Shown one piece after another: positions 50,746 through 60,456 of a stretch of DNA of 64,000 nt. This DNA comes from VAZQ01 sp045811525 (GTDB lineage: Bacteria > Pseudomonadota > Alphaproteobacteria > Rhizobiales > Xanthobacteraceae). How positions within the stretch are numbered: position 1 is the first letter of the stretch; each line of letters starts with the position of its first letter. The notes beneath the pieces are model-generated. The model ran no database searches. It saw only the letters and a list, made by a program, of their open reading frames with translations, and had not been told where the DNA came from. Both the position numbers and the translations under genes were made by a program. The stretch lies in the NCBI GenBank assembly GCA_045811525.1, contig JBJMTV010000011.1, forward strand, positions 34,660 through 98,659, given 5' to 3'.

Positions 50746-52783
50746 TTTGAATCTCTCCCAGCGTGCCGATCGTGAAGCTGTCGCGCGGGCTGACCAATGT
50801 GCTCGACCCGTATTCGACGATGAGGGCGGGACCGTTCTCCGCAAAGCCGCTGCCGAGCGCCGCCCGATCATAGATCTGCGTGGGGATGAACCGATCCTCC
50901 TCGAGGAAAAAGATCGGCCGCAATTCGCGCTCCCGCCGCTTCTTCGCCTTTGCATTCGGCTGTGCGAACCCTTTCAGCTGCGGCTTCACCATGTGCAGCG
51001 TAGCAAGCGAGTGCAGCACCACGATCTCGACATCGGTCGGGTTGGTGTGGCCGTAGCGGCGCTGGTACTCGCGGTCGAACTGCTCGCGCAGCACGCCAAC
51101 GTCGTCCTGCGGGCCAACGGCGATCTTGATCGAGTGATGCTGGCCCTTGTAGCGCATCTCGGCCTCGCGTTCGATTGTGACTGTGCCCTCGCCAAACTCG
51201 CGGCGCAAAGTGTCGCGTCCCTGCTTCTCCAGCTCCTGGTAGAGGGCGGTTACTGCCGCCAGATTTTCGGCGTCGAGCCGCACAAGCAGCGTCTGTGCGG
51301 TATCGAGCCGCGGATCAGCGAGCAGCATTCCGACAGCGGAGAAGTTGCCCGGCTCCGGCGGCACGATCACGCGCGGGATCTTGAGCGCCCGCGCCAGCTC
51401 GATGCCGTGTAGCGGCCCGCCGCCGCCGTAGCAGAACAGTACGAAGTCGCGTGGGTCGTAACCGCGCGCGATCGACACCTTCTTGATGATGGACGACATC
51501 GTCAGATTGGCGATGGTGAGCAAGCCCTTGGCAGCCCGTGTGATTGCATCCTCGCCTCGGTACCCGAGCGGTCCGCCAATGCGAAGGCCCAGAACGTCGG
51601 CTGCCTGCTCGGGCGCAAGCGTCATCTCGCCGCCGAGAAAGTCGTGCGCCTGGAGCCGACCCAACATCAGGTTGGCATCGGTCACGGTCGGCTCCGCTCC
51701 GCCGCGGCCGTAGCAGGCAGGGCCCGGCATGGACCCGGCGCTGCGTGGTCCGACATTGAGGCGGCGCTGCTCATCGAGCCAGCCGATTGAGCCGCCGCCC
51801 ACGCCAACTTCGAGGATGTCGATGATATTGCCGCGGATTGGGAAGCCCGCGTCCGGCCCGCCGATATGGTAGATCGATTCGACGGCGTAGCGGCCGCGCT
51901 CGATCATCGCGCATTTCGCCGTTGTTCCGCCCATATCGAAGGCGACCAGGTTTTCGATGGCGAGGGCGCGGCCGTACTCGGCGGCGCCGATGCAGCCGCC
52001 CACCGGCCCGGATTCGACCAGCGTGATCGGCTGCTGGCAACCGCGCTCGGCCGAGATCACGCCGCCGTGCGAGCCCATCATCAGCAGTGATCCGGCAAAT
52101 CCGCCGCGCCGCAGACCGGCGTCAAAGTCGGCAATGTAACGGCTCACCTGCGGCCCGACATAGGCGTTCGCTGCCGCGGTGGCGGTGCGCTCGAATTCGT
52201 GCCACTCGCGGGTCAGCTCGGTGCCGGTCGTGATGAACACGTCTGGCAGCAAGCGGCGCAGCTCCAAAGCCGCAATCTGCTCGTGCTCCGGGGCGATGTA
52301 GGAGTTGAGAAAGCTGATCGCCAGGGCCTCGATGTTGTTGCGCTTCAACGTGTCAGCCAGCCCGGCGAGGGCTCCCTTGTCGAGTGGCGTCCGCTCCCGC
52401 CCGGAGCCCTCCACTCGCTCTTCGATCTCGAAGCGCCATTCGCGCGGCACCAAGGGCGGCTCGCGATGAAAACGCAGGTTGAACGGCTGGGTCCGATTGC
52501 CGCGACCGATCTCCAGGATGTCGCGGAAGCCTTTGGTGGCGAGCAGGGCGGTACGGGCGCCGGCGCGCTGGAGGAGGGCGTTGATCACCAGGGTGGTGCC
52601 GTGCTTCACGAATGTTGCTTGGCGCGGATCGAGCTTGGCCTTGCTGATGCAGTCGAAGATCGCCTCACTCAGATTTCCGTAAGTCGTCGGGCTTTTGGTG
52701 TAAGCCACGGCACCGGCGTCGACATCGCAGGCGGCGAGATCGGTAAAGGTGCCGCCGATATCGATGGAGATGACATACGACAC
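50729..52783 (-). CDS. hyuA: Hydantoinase/oxoprolinase subunit A (HyuA)
   Basis: This 684-residue protein belongs to the ASKHA ATPase-like HyuA family: VISIDIGGTFTDLAACD at the start, VKHGTTLVINALLQRAGART, LVESGPVGGCIGAAEYG, FDMGGTTAKCAMIE and FVLFCYGGGGPLHGIELARA. The length is typical for the subunit. It is the ATP-using half of an N-methylhydantoinase/oxoprolinase type enzyme with HyuB. A Bug-type binding protein gene lies just upstream on the same strand (gap 39 bases), probably importing the substrate. Confidence 0.92.
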   Translation of the reverse strand: MSYVISIDIGGTFTDLAACDVDAGAVAYTKSPTTYGNLSEAIFDCISKAKLDPRQATFVKHGTTLVINALLQRAGARTALLATKGFRDILEIGRGNRTQPFNLRFHREPPLVPREWRFEIEERVEGSGRERTPLDKGALAGLADTLKRNNIEALAISFLNSYIAPEHEQIAALELRRLLPDVFITTGTELTREWHEFERTATAAANAYVGPQVSRYIADFDAGLRRGGFAGSLLMMGSHGGVISAERGCQQPITLVESGPVGGCIGAAEYGRALAIENLVAFDMGGTTAKCAMIERGRYAVESIYHIGGPDAGFPIRGNIIDILEVGVGGGSIGWLDEQRRLNVGPRSAGSMPGPACYGRGGAEPTVTDANLMLGRLQAHDFLGGEMTLAPEQAADVLGLRIGGPLGYRGEDAITRAAKGLLTIANLTMSSIIKKVSIARGYDPRDFVLFCYGGGGPLHGIELARALKIPRVIVPPEPGNFSAVGMLLADPRLDTAQTLLVRLDAENLAAVTALYQELEKQGRDTLRREFGEGTVTIEREAEMRYKGQHHSIKIAVGPQDDVGVLREQFDREYQRRYGHTNPTDVEIVVLHSLATLHMVKPQLKGFAQPNAKAKKRRERELRPIFFLEEDRFIPTQIYDRAALGSGFAENGPALIVEYGSSTLVSPRDSFTIGTLGEIQIDCHA

Positions 52784-52822
52784 GGAACAGACTTCCTGGC
52801 TTTGCGCGCGCTTTGACTGCCG

Positions 52823-53809
52823 CTAATTGATGGTGATGCCGGCACTCGTGATGACGTCGGCCCATTGTGGGATGCGTTGCTGCAGCATCCGCGTGATGTC
52901 GTCGGGAGTGCCAATCTTCGGCGACACGCCGGCTTGCCGCAGCTTCTCCTGTACGTCGGGATCCTCGAGAGCCTTCCTGATCTCGGAGTAGAGCTTTTCG
53001 ACAACGTCGTGTGGCGTGCCTGCCGGGGCAAACACCGCGTAGGTCGTCCCGGCATCGAAGTCGCCGATCCCGGTTTCCTTCAGCGTGGGCACGCCCGGCA
53101 GATCGGCGGAGCGCGCTTCACCGGTCACGGCGAGCGCTCGAAGCTGACCCTGCCGCACGTTCGGCAGCATGGTCGGGATGGGCGCGATCCAGAACGAGGT
53201 GCGGCCGGCGATGAGGTCGGTGACGCCCTGACCGACCACGCGATAGGGCACGTGCACGGTCTTGATGCCTGCGAGCCGGCTAAACAGCTCCCCATTGAGA
53301 TGCCCGGGTGTGCCGACGCCGGTGGAGGCGAAGGTCAGCTCGCCTGGTTTGGCCCGGGCCATTGCCACGAGCTCCGGCGCCGTCTTCGCCCGCGCCTGGG
53401 CGGGCACCAAAAGGTTGGCACCCGTGCTGCCAAAAATCGCGATTGGCGCCAAGTCGCGTAACGGATGGTATTTCAGCTTGGGATAGAGCGTGACATTCGC
53501 GGGGAGCGAGCCGGATGGGTCTGCCATCACCAGCGTATAGCCGTCCGGGGCGGAGTTCGCGGCCTGCTCGGTGGCGATCGTGCCGCCGGCGCCGGCCCGG
53601 TTGTCGACGACGAAGCTCTCGCCCAGGCCGCGCCCCACCTTGTCGAATACGACCCGCGCGACAATGTCGGTAACCCCCGCGGCGGCGAACGGCACGATGA
53701 TCTTGACCGCGCGATTGGGATAATCGGTCGCCTGCGCCGGGTGGACGGCAAGCGACAGCGCGGCACTCATCAGCCAAGCGCGTTCTCTATTCCTCGTCTT
53801 CGCGTTCAT
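52823..53809 (-). CDS. Bug-type (TctC family) substrate-binding protein with hyuAB
   Basis: This 328-residue protein starts at MNAKTRNRERAWLMSAAL (53809). A signal peptide ends near HPAQATD. The family motifs are VKIIVPFAAAGVTDIVARVV, AGAGGTIATEQAANSAPDGY and FASTGVGTPGHLNGELFSRL. An upstream in-frame extension to 54085 has no family likeness and overlaps the divergent ChrB-like gene. It is probably the first gene of the operon with hyuA and hyuB. No TctAB partner is present. Confidence 0.9.
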   Translation of the reverse strand: MNAKTRNRERAWLMSAALSLAVHPAQATDYPNRAVKIIVPFAAAGVTDIVARVVFDKVGRGLGESFVVDNRAGAGGTIATEQAANSAPDGYTLVMADPSGSLPANVTLYPKLKYHPLRDLAPIAIFGSTGANLLVPAQARAKTAPELVAMARAKPGELTFASTGVGTPGHLNGELFSRLAGIKTVHVPYRVVGQGVTDLIAGRTSFWIAPIPTMLPNVRQGQLRALAVTGEARSADLPGVPTLKETGIGDFDAGTTYAVFAPAGTPHDVVEKLYSEIRKALEDPDVQEKLRQAGVSPKIGTPDDITRMLQQRIPQWADVITSAGITIN

Positions 53810-54075
53810 GATCCCTGACCCATAACCTTGTTGTTCGTCTTGCTTCTTGTCGCCTGCGCAGCGAGGTCGTGGCAACTCTATTGACCGTCCCGGAGCATGA
53901 ATGGTTGTCGCGTTACCCATTCGTATACAGACGCCCGCCACTCGGAAACACAGGAACCCTGCACACTCGGTTGACAAATCAGTACGAGGTCCTATTTTTC
54001 CGCTCATGGGGAATGCGATCTCCCCATGAGGCGACATGCTGAAGAATCGCGTCCACTCTCGCACAAGGACGCACC

Positions 54076-54895
54076 ATGCCCTCACCCAACATCATCGCTG
54101 TCGAAAAACTCGCGCGGCTGATCGGCACGCCGCAATGTCCTGTCTTGGTCGACGTTCGAACCGAGGAGGACTTCAGCTTAAATCCCCGCCTGATCCCAAG
54201 CTCAATGCGCCGCAATCATGCGGAGGCGCCGGATTGGGCGGAGGAATTTGCCGGCCGCTCGTCCGTCGTGATGCTGTCAGAAAGGCGCCAAGCTGAGCCA
54301 GGGCGTTGCTGCGTGGATGCGGCACGCCGGCGCGCCCGCGGAGGCCCTAGAAAACGGTTTTGAGGGATGGCGCCAAGCCAATCTCTCTACGGTCGCGGCC
54401 GCGAAGATGCCTGCGTTGGACAAGCAGGGCCGCACCGTCTGGGTGACGCGCGCCCGGCCAAAGGTTGATCGCATTGCGTGTCCTTGGCTGATACGGCGTT
54501 TTATCGATCCAAGCGCGGTATTTCTCTTCGTGAACCCGTCTGAGGTGGATAGCGTCGCCGATCGCTTTGCGGCAACACCGTTCGATGTCGAGGGTGCTTT
54601 CTGGTCGCACCGCGGTGAGAAGTGCACCTTAGATGTCATGGTGGAAGAGTTCGGGCTTGGCACGGAGCCGCTGCGGCGCCTTGCGGCGATCGTGCGCGGT
54701 GCCGATACCGGCCGCTTTGAGGTTGCACCCCAAGCCGCTGGGCTCCTCGCAGCGTCACTCGGGCTCTCGCGCATGTATGCTGACGACCTCGCGCAGCTCG
54801 AAGCAGGCCTGACGCTGTACGATGCGTTCTATCGGTGGTGTCGCGACGCCACAGACGAGACGCACACCTGGCATTCGAAGAAACCAGGGACGTAA
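54076..54895 (+). pseudogene. ChrB-like protein (rhodanese plus chromate-resistance domain), one-base frameshift
   Basis: The first part (from 54076) gives a rhodanese-like domain (CPVLVDVRTEEDFSLNPRLI) and loses its frame near 54275. There the other frame reads CQKGAKLSQGVAAWMRHAG, containing the rhodanese active-site Cys, and goes on into the ChrB-type domain (VTRARPKVDRIACPWLIRRF, VDSVADRFAATPFDVEGAFW) to a stop at 54893-54895. Adding one base restores about 272 residues. The family is linked to chromate or other oxidant stress. Mutation and sequencing error cannot be told apart. Confidence 0.72.
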
Positions 54896-55107
54896 GGCGC
54901 CATCGCGCCGCCGTTTAGACGGCGATTTACCTGGCGTTCTTGCCCCACGACCTTGTCTGCAAGCGCCATCCCCTATCACGGCTTCGCTCGTTCGACGCGG
55001 ATCAGAGACAGCGATTGCTTCCCTGAGCATCGCATGCCGCGCGCTCAAAGCGGCTGCCGGGGTCGAGCGCCCCTCCCAATCACCCACCACCTTCTCGGGC
55101 CAGCACA

Positions 55108-55611
55108 ATGACAAACACCTCCATCCCAATCCCCCTGCCATTCATCACAGTCGCAATGATCACCAGGCGTGCCATGACGCCACTCGAGCACCCGCATCAG
55201 GACGCAGAGCGGCCCCCAACGGCCAACCGAAAGGAGAAGCTTTTCCTATTCTCGTCTTGGCCCACGATGCTTATGGCCGCTGGCATCTTCATGCTTGGGG
55301 CCGCGCAAACAGTGGCTGCACCGGCTTGCAAGCCACGGCTGACCGTCGAGCAGGCTCAATTTTCCGAGGCGAAGAACCAGCAGCGGCGATGGTCGGCAGT
55401 CTTGAATGCTGATGCGTCTGCATGCGCCGCCCTGTCGGGCGCATTCGAGATGCAGTTCATCCGGCTCAAGGAAATGGCACCCGACCTTGCATTCGTGGAG
55501 CGGTTCACGTGGACGGCGGGGCGGACCGAGATATCCCTCGATTTCTGGTGGGATGAAGCCGTTCTCGAACACTCGATCCGCAGTGTCGCGCCATGCCCTT
55601 GCCGCAAGTGA
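55108..55611 (+). CDS. Exported hypothetical protein
   Basis: This 167-residue protein has a hydrophobic signal-like stretch (TMLMAAGIFMLGAAQTVAA, about residues 52-70) and a mature part with two Cys (PACKPRLTVEQAQFSEAKNQ; ASACAALSGAFEMQF). The pattern RLKEMAPDLAFVERFTWTAG occurs in periplasmic hypothetical proteins of related genomes. The real start may be the ATG at 55132 or 55171. It lies 70 bases before the aminotransferase gene. Function unknown. Confidence 0.55.
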   Translation: MTNTSIPIPLPFITVAMITRRAMTPLEHPHQDAERPPTANRKEKLFLFSSWPTMLMAAGIFMLGAAQTVAAPACKPRLTVEQAQFSEAKNQQRRWSAVLNADASACAALSGAFEMQFIRLKEMAPDLAFVERFTWTAGRTEISLDFWWDEAVLEHSIRSVAPCPCRK

Positions 55612-55681
55612 GGACACTGGCATTGGCGCTGCCCACGGCGGTGCGCTACTCCTGCACAGGTCATTCCCGCAGGAGGAGCGC

Positions 55682-56968
55682 TTGAGCCGTCGCAGCAATG
55701 AGGCTCCACCAGCTCGGGCCCGCAGCATCGCTGCGGACTGCGAGGTCTTTGCCGAGCTCGATCCCGAGCCGCGGCTGTTGATGGGGCCAGGGCCAGTCGA
55801 CGTCTATCCGCGCGTGCTGCGGGCGATGTCAGTCCCGCTGCAGGGCCAGTTCGACCCGCAGTTCACGAGCTACATGAACGAGGTGATGGCTCTCTACCGG
55901 CGCGTATTCCGCACCGACAACCATTGGACCTTGCTGATAAACGGCACGGCGCGCGCCGGGATCGAGGCATGCCTTGCATCGGTCGTGGCTCCAGGCGACA
56001 GGATCCTGGTGCCCATCTTCGGACGTTTCGGCCACCTCAAAGTGGAGATAGGCCGCCGCGTGGGTGCCGCTGTGACGTCCATCGAGACGGAATGGGGGCG
56101 CGTCTTTGAGGCCAGCGAGATTGAGGCAGCGATCAAACGCGAACGGCCGAAGCTGATTGCTATCAGCCATGGCGACACCTCCACGACCATGCTGCAGCCG
56201 CTCGAGCAGATCGGCGCGCTCTGCCGAGAGCACGATGTGCTGCTCTACGTGGACTCCACCGCTTCGCTTGGCGGCAATCCGTTCGAGACGGACGATTGGC
56301 ACATCGATGTCGCGTCCGCCGGTCTGCAGAAATGCCTCTCGGGTCCGCCCGGCTCGGCGCCGGTCACGTTCAATGAGCGTGTCGCTGCTCTCGTCACTGA
56401 ACGAAAGCACATCGAGCAGGGCATCAGGCCCGCGGATATCCGCGACGGCGACGGGCCGGTCATTCGATCCAACTATTTCGATCTCGCCATGCTGATGGAC
56501 TATTGGTCACCGCGCCGGCTCAATCACCATACCGAGGCTGCCTCCATGCTCTACGCCGCGCGCGAATGTGCGCGCACCGTGCTGAAGGAGGGGCTCACGC
56601 GCGGGTTTGCGCGCCATCGCCTCGCGAGCAGCGCGTTGCGTGCCGGCCTGGAGGCGATGGGGCTGAGATTGTTCGGCGATCCGGCGCACCGCATGGCCAA
56701 TGTGACCGGCGTCATCATTCCGGACGCGGTAACCGACGGCGAGAAGGTCCGGGCCGAAATGCTCAACGACTTCGGCATCGAGATCGGCACATCATTCGGG
56801 CCGCTCGCTGGCAAGATCTGGCGCATCGGCACCATGGGCTACGTCTGCCGCAAGGCCAATGTGCTGCGTTGCCTTACCGCCCTCGAAGCTGTCCTGCGCC
56901 GCAACAAGCTGAAGCTTCCGCCGGGCGCCGCAGTGGATGCCGCCTATCGCGTCTACCAAGGGCCGTGA
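55682..56968 (+). CDS. PLP-dependent class V aminotransferase, PucG/AGXT-like
   Basis: With the TTG start at 55682 (AGGAGGA at 55671-55677) the protein has 428 residues. The fold markers are LLMGPGPVDVYPRVLRAMS, the PLP-holding K217 in SAGLQKCLSGPPGSAPVT, and LLINGTARAGIEACLAS. I recognise the pattern from (S)-ureidoglycine-glyoxylate aminotransferase (PucG) and alanine-glyoxylate aminotransferases. With hydantoinase genes nearby, a part in cyclic-ureide or glyoxylate metabolism is possible, but the surrounding operon is for acyl-CoA degradation. An upstream in-frame extension overlaps the preceding gene. Confidence 0.8.
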   Translation: MSRRSNEAPPARARSIAADCEVFAELDPEPRLLMGPGPVDVYPRVLRAMSVPLQGQFDPQFTSYMNEVMALYRRVFRTDNHWTLLINGTARAGIEACLASVVAPGDRILVPIFGRFGHLKVEIGRRVGAAVTSIETEWGRVFEASEIEAAIKRERPKLIAISHGDTSTTMLQPLEQIGALCREHDVLLYVDSTASLGGNPFETDDWHIDVASAGLQKCLSGPPGSAPVTFNERVAALVTERKHIEQGIRPADIRDGDGPVIRSNYFDLAMLMDYWSPRRLNHHTEAASMLYAARECARTVLKEGLTRGFARHRLASSALRAGLEAMGLRLFGDPAHRMANVTGVIIPDAVTDGEKVRAEMLNDFGIEIGTSFGPLAGKIWRIGTMGYVCRKANVLRCLTALEAVLRRNKLKLPPGAAVDAAYRVYQGP

Positions 56969-57121
56969 GCTCCGGCATCTTTTATTCAGGGCGGGGCGGC
57001 AGCCGAAATTGCCTGCCGCGCGCGTGCGACCTACAATCAGTGACTTATCGACGTGCGGCACACGCGTCCGCAGGCAACGGCCACGCAGAATGGGCCGACA
57101 TTCATTGCGGGGAGAGCAAGC

Positions 57122-58102
57122 ATGCTGAAGGGCCTCATCGCGGCGTTGCTGTGTGCCGCCTGCCTGCAGAGCATCGGTCCGGCGCAGGCGCAATCGCAAA
57201 GCTATCCCAATCGTCCGATTAAATTGGTCGTGCCATTCCCGGCGGGAGGGCCGACCGATGGCATGGCGCGCATCATCTCGGACCGGCTCGGAGTGGTCCT
57301 CGGGCAGACCGTCGTCGTGGAAAACCGGGGTGGTGGCGCGGGCGGCAGCATTGGGGCGAAAGCCGTCGCTACGGCTGATCCCGACGGCTACACCATTCTG
57401 ATTACGCCCGGGGGCTCGCTCACCTCCGGCCCGGCTGTGCACAGCAATATCGGTTATGACCCGGTCAAGGCATTCATTCCGGTCTGCCAGCTCATCGACA
57501 CGCCGCAGGTATTGGCCGTCCATCACGATGTGCCGGTGAGGACACCGAATGAGCTCGTCGCTTACGCCAAGGCCAATCCCGGCAAGGTGAGTTGGGGCTC
57601 CCAAGGGTTTGGCACGGCGCCGCATCTGCTTGTGGAGATGTTCAAGCTCGAGACTGGCGCCCCGGTCGTGCACGTGCCTTACCGTGGTACGGCTCCGATG
57701 CTCGGAGCAGTCGTCGCAAACGAGGTGCAGGTCGTCATCGATCCGCTGACGACCGTGCTGCCGCACATTCAATCCGGGGTGCTGCGGGCCCTGGCGATCA
57801 CCAGCACAGAGCGCAGCCCAAAATTGCCGGACGTGCCCACTGTCATCGAAGTGGGTTTCCCATACCTGCAAGGCACGTTCTGGCTCGGTGTCGTCGCGCC
57901 CGCCGGTACTCCAGGTGACATCATAAAAAAGCTCAACGCGGCATTCCGCGAAAGCGTCGCTCCCGCGGAGACGCGCGCCAGGCTTGATGCGCTCGGCGCC
58001 GATATCAAGGTTGGCACTCCGGCCGAGTTCGAGAAGATGCTAGCGGACGAGCTCGCGAAGTGGACCGCGGTCGTCAAGGCAGCCAATATCAAAGTGGAAT
58101 AA
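57122..58102 (+). CDS. Bug-type (TctC family) substrate-binding protein before the acyl-CoA genes
   Basis: This 326-residue protein has the signal peptide MLKGLIAALLCAACLQSIGP then AQAQ (57122; GGGGAGAG upstream). Motifs: IKLVVPFPAGGPTDGMARII, GGGAGGSIGAKAVATADPDG, WGSQGFGTAPHLLVEMFKLE. It binds a carboxylate-type ligand in the periplasm. It lies 80 bases before the acyl-CoA dehydrogenase genes on the same strand, so its ligand may be the acid degraded by that operon. No TctAB genes are near. Confidence 0.9.
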   Translation: MLKGLIAALLCAACLQSIGPAQAQSQSYPNRPIKLVVPFPAGGPTDGMARIISDRLGVVLGQTVVVENRGGGAGGSIGAKAVATADPDGYTILITPGGSLTSGPAVHSNIGYDPVKAFIPVCQLIDTPQVLAVHHDVPVRTPNELVAYAKANPGKVSWGSQGFGTAPHLLVEMFKLETGAPVVHVPYRGTAPMLGAVVANEVQVVIDPLTTVLPHIQSGVLRALAITSTERSPKLPDVPTVIEVGFPYLQGTFWLGVVAPAGTPGDIIKKLNAAFRESVAPAETRARLDALGADIKVGTPAEFEKMLADELAKWTAVVKAANIKVE

Positions 58103-58181
58103 TCACCGCGGTTGCATCAGGCGTCCGCCGTCGCTGGGGCGAACACTCCCGCTTTCTTCATCGCAAACCGAGCATCGCCTC

Positions 58182-59333
58182 ATGTTCCGCCGTGACACCC
58201 CTGATGAAACGAGCTTCCGCCTTGAGGTGCGCACGTGGCTCGAAGCCAATTTGCCGCTGGCGCTGCGTGGCCGCACGGCGCGCCCGCCGCCCGCCGAGCT
58301 GATGCCATGGTACCACGCGCTCTCGCGTAAGGGCTGGATCGCCCCGCATTGGCCCAAGCAGTACGGCGGCATGGGAGCGAGCCTGAACGAGCAGATCATC
58401 ATGACCGAGGAGCTCGCGCGTGTCGGTGCGCCGCATCTTCCGGCGCAAGGCCTCAATCACATCGGCCCGCTCCTGATGGAGTTCGGCAATGACGCGCAAA
58501 AGGCGAGGCACCTGCCGGCTATCCTCGCCGGCAGCGTGATCTGGGCACAAGGCTACTCCGAGCCGGGTGCCGGCTCCGATCTGGCGAGCCTCTCGACCAG
58601 AGCCACGCTTGAAAACGATCATTTCGTGGCGCGTGGTCAGAAGATCTGGACCACCTGGGCGCATCATTCTGACTGGATCTTTGCCCTGGTGCGCACTGAC
58701 CCGCAGGCGCAGCCACGCCATGCCGGCATCAGCTTTCTGCTCATTGACCTGCACAGCCCCGGCATTCGTGTGCGTCCGATCACGACCATTGCCGGCGATG
58801 ATGAATTCGCCGAGGTGTTCTTCGACGATGTGGTGGTGCCGGCCGAGAACCTGGTCGGTAAGCTCAACGATGGCTGGCGCATCGCCAACGCATTGCTGGG
58901 GCACGAGCGCCTCGCCAATGCCAACCCGCAATTCGCCCTCATGGCGCTCGAGCGCATCAAAACGATGGCGCGTGCGTCTGGGATGATCGCGGACCCCGCT
59001 TTCCAGGATCGGCTCGCAGCAGCCTCGATCAATGTCACGGCGTTGTCGGCGCTGTTCAGCCATGCCGTCGAGCTCGCCAACCAACAGCACGCGTCAGGCC
59101 CGGAGACCTCGGTCATCAAGATATTCTCCTCCGAGCTGTTGCAGGCACTTAACGAGCTGCTCGTCGAAGCGGCAGGCGGGCAAGCGACGGCGGCCGATCC
59201 CATCACCACGAACTTCGGTGTGGTTGATGTGGCCGCACCATTCCTGCAGGCACGCCGTGTGACGATCTATGGCGGCTCCTCGGAAATCCAGCGCAATGTG
59301 CTGGCCCGCCGCGTGTTGAACCTGCCGAGCTGA
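58182..59333 (+). CDS. Acyl-CoA dehydrogenase
   Basis: This 383-residue flavoprotein has the ACAD layout: N-terminal helical domain (WIAPHWPKQYGGMGASLNEQ), beta domain (WAQGYSEPGAGSDLASLSTR; FVARGQKIWTTWAHHSDWIF) and C-terminal helical domain ending in YGGSSEIQRNVLARRVL. It forms a double bond in an acyl-CoA. The next gene is a second, different ACAD (17-base gap). Pairs like this often form heteromeric enzymes in aromatic, terpenoid or steroid side-chain pathways. The substrate is unknown. Confidence 0.9.
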   Translation: MFRRDTPDETSFRLEVRTWLEANLPLALRGRTARPPPAELMPWYHALSRKGWIAPHWPKQYGGMGASLNEQIIMTEELARVGAPHLPAQGLNHIGPLLMEFGNDAQKARHLPAILAGSVIWAQGYSEPGAGSDLASLSTRATLENDHFVARGQKIWTTWAHHSDWIFALVRTDPQAQPRHAGISFLLIDLHSPGIRVRPITTIAGDDEFAEVFFDDVVVPAENLVGKLNDGWRIANALLGHERLANANPQFALMALERIKTMARASGMIADPAFQDRLAAASINVTALSALFSHAVELANQQHASGPETSVIKIFSSELLQALNELLVEAAGGQATAADPITTNFGVVDVAAPFLQARRVTIYGGSSEIQRNVLARRVLNLPS

Positions 59334-59349
59334 GATCGATCGCAAGCTC

Positions 59350-60444
59350 ATGCAGCTGCATCTCACATCGGAGCAGACGCTCCTACGCGACAGCGCAGTC
59401 AAGTTCAGCGAGTCCGCCGGACCCAAGGTCGCGCGCCGCTTTCGCCACGCTGATCCGAGCTTCGCGAGCGAGCGCCTGCGCCAGGCGGGCGAGCTCGGAT
59501 GGATCGGTATGCTCGCTCCTGCTTCGGCCGGTGGGCTCGGGCTTGGATTGACGGAGCTTGCGCTGGTGCTGGAGCAAGCCGGTCGCGGGCTCGTCTGCGA
59601 GCCGATCGGTCTCGCCGCCATCTCGGCCGCCGCTCTGGCGCAGGGTGCGACGCCTCACGTGATGCTCGCACCAGTGATGGCGGGGGACGCCGTGGTGGTC
59701 CCGGCGCTGCAGGAAACGGGCTTTGCTGACGATCCCTTGGCGCCGCGCACCCGCGTTGCCGGCACGGCCCGCGCACTGCGGGTCACCGGTCAGAAGGCGT
59801 TCGTCTGCGCCGATGGCGCGGCCGGCTTTCTGGTCAGCGCCGCTGCTCAGGACGGTCCTGTCTTGTGCTACGTCGCGCACGATGCAGGCGGCTTGACGCT
59901 CTCAACCACACAGACTGTGGAAGGGCGCAAGCTTGCCACCCTCAGCCTGGCCGAGACCCCGGCTGATCTCATCGCCGCGCATTCTTCATCGCGCTCTGCC
60001 GTCGAGGCTCTCTACAATCTCGTCTTGCTGGCGACCGCCTGCGAGTTGCTCGGCGTCATGGAGCGTGCGCATGATATCACGCTCGATTACCTGCGCATCC
60101 GCAAGCAATTCGGGAAGCTGATCGGGAGCTTCCAGGCGCTGCAGCACCAGGCCGTGAACATGTATGTCCGCATCGAGACGGTGCGTTCGCTGGTATACGA
60201 GGTGACGGCCCACAACGATGTCTTCGCCATCGATCCGGCGATGGCCATGGCGGCCAAGGCCAAGGCATCCGAGGACGCACTGTTTGTCACTGAATCCTGC
60301 GTTCAGCTGCATGGCGCCATCGGATTTACCGACGAGCACGACATCGGCCTCTACCTGAAACGGGCAATGCTGCTGTCTTCCCTCTGCGGGAACGCCGCGG
60401 CGCAACGACGACGCTATGTGGCAGCCGCCAATCTCACGTCTTAA
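59350..60444 (+). CDS. Acyl-CoA dehydrogenase family protein (second subunit type)
   Basis: This 364-residue protein is a more diverged ACAD: RDSAVKFSESAGPKVARRFR, ELGWIGMLAPASAGGLGLGL, LRIRKQFGKLIGSFQALQHQ and CVQLHGAIGFTDEHDIGLYL. The middle flavin-binding part is short and lacks the standard SEPGAGSD block, as in the weaker partner of two-subunit ACADs. It follows the first ACAD closely and precedes the enoyl-CoA hydratase by 12 bases, so the operon is continuous. Confidence 0.88.
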   Translation: MQLHLTSEQTLLRDSAVKFSESAGPKVARRFRHADPSFASERLRQAGELGWIGMLAPASAGGLGLGLTELALVLEQAGRGLVCEPIGLAAISAAALAQGATPHVMLAPVMAGDAVVVPALQETGFADDPLAPRTRVAGTARALRVTGQKAFVCADGAAGFLVSAAAQDGPVLCYVAHDAGGLTLSTTQTVEGRKLATLSLAETPADLIAAHSSSRSAVEALYNLVLLATACELLGVMERAHDITLDYLRIRKQFGKLIGSFQALQHQAVNMYVRIETVRSLVYEVTAHNDVFAIDPAMAMAAKAKASEDALFVTESCVQLHGAIGFTDEHDIGLYLKRAMLLSSLCGNAAAQRRRYVAAANLTS

Positions 60445-60456
60445 CAGGAGTGCTTC

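Noticed and set aside
48874..50775. 633-residue plus-strand open frame opposite hyuB and the end of hyuA
   Set aside because: It lies antisense to a well-supported hydantoinase subunit, has no domain and begins inside the MFS gene. Long antisense frames are expected in GC-rich codon patterns.
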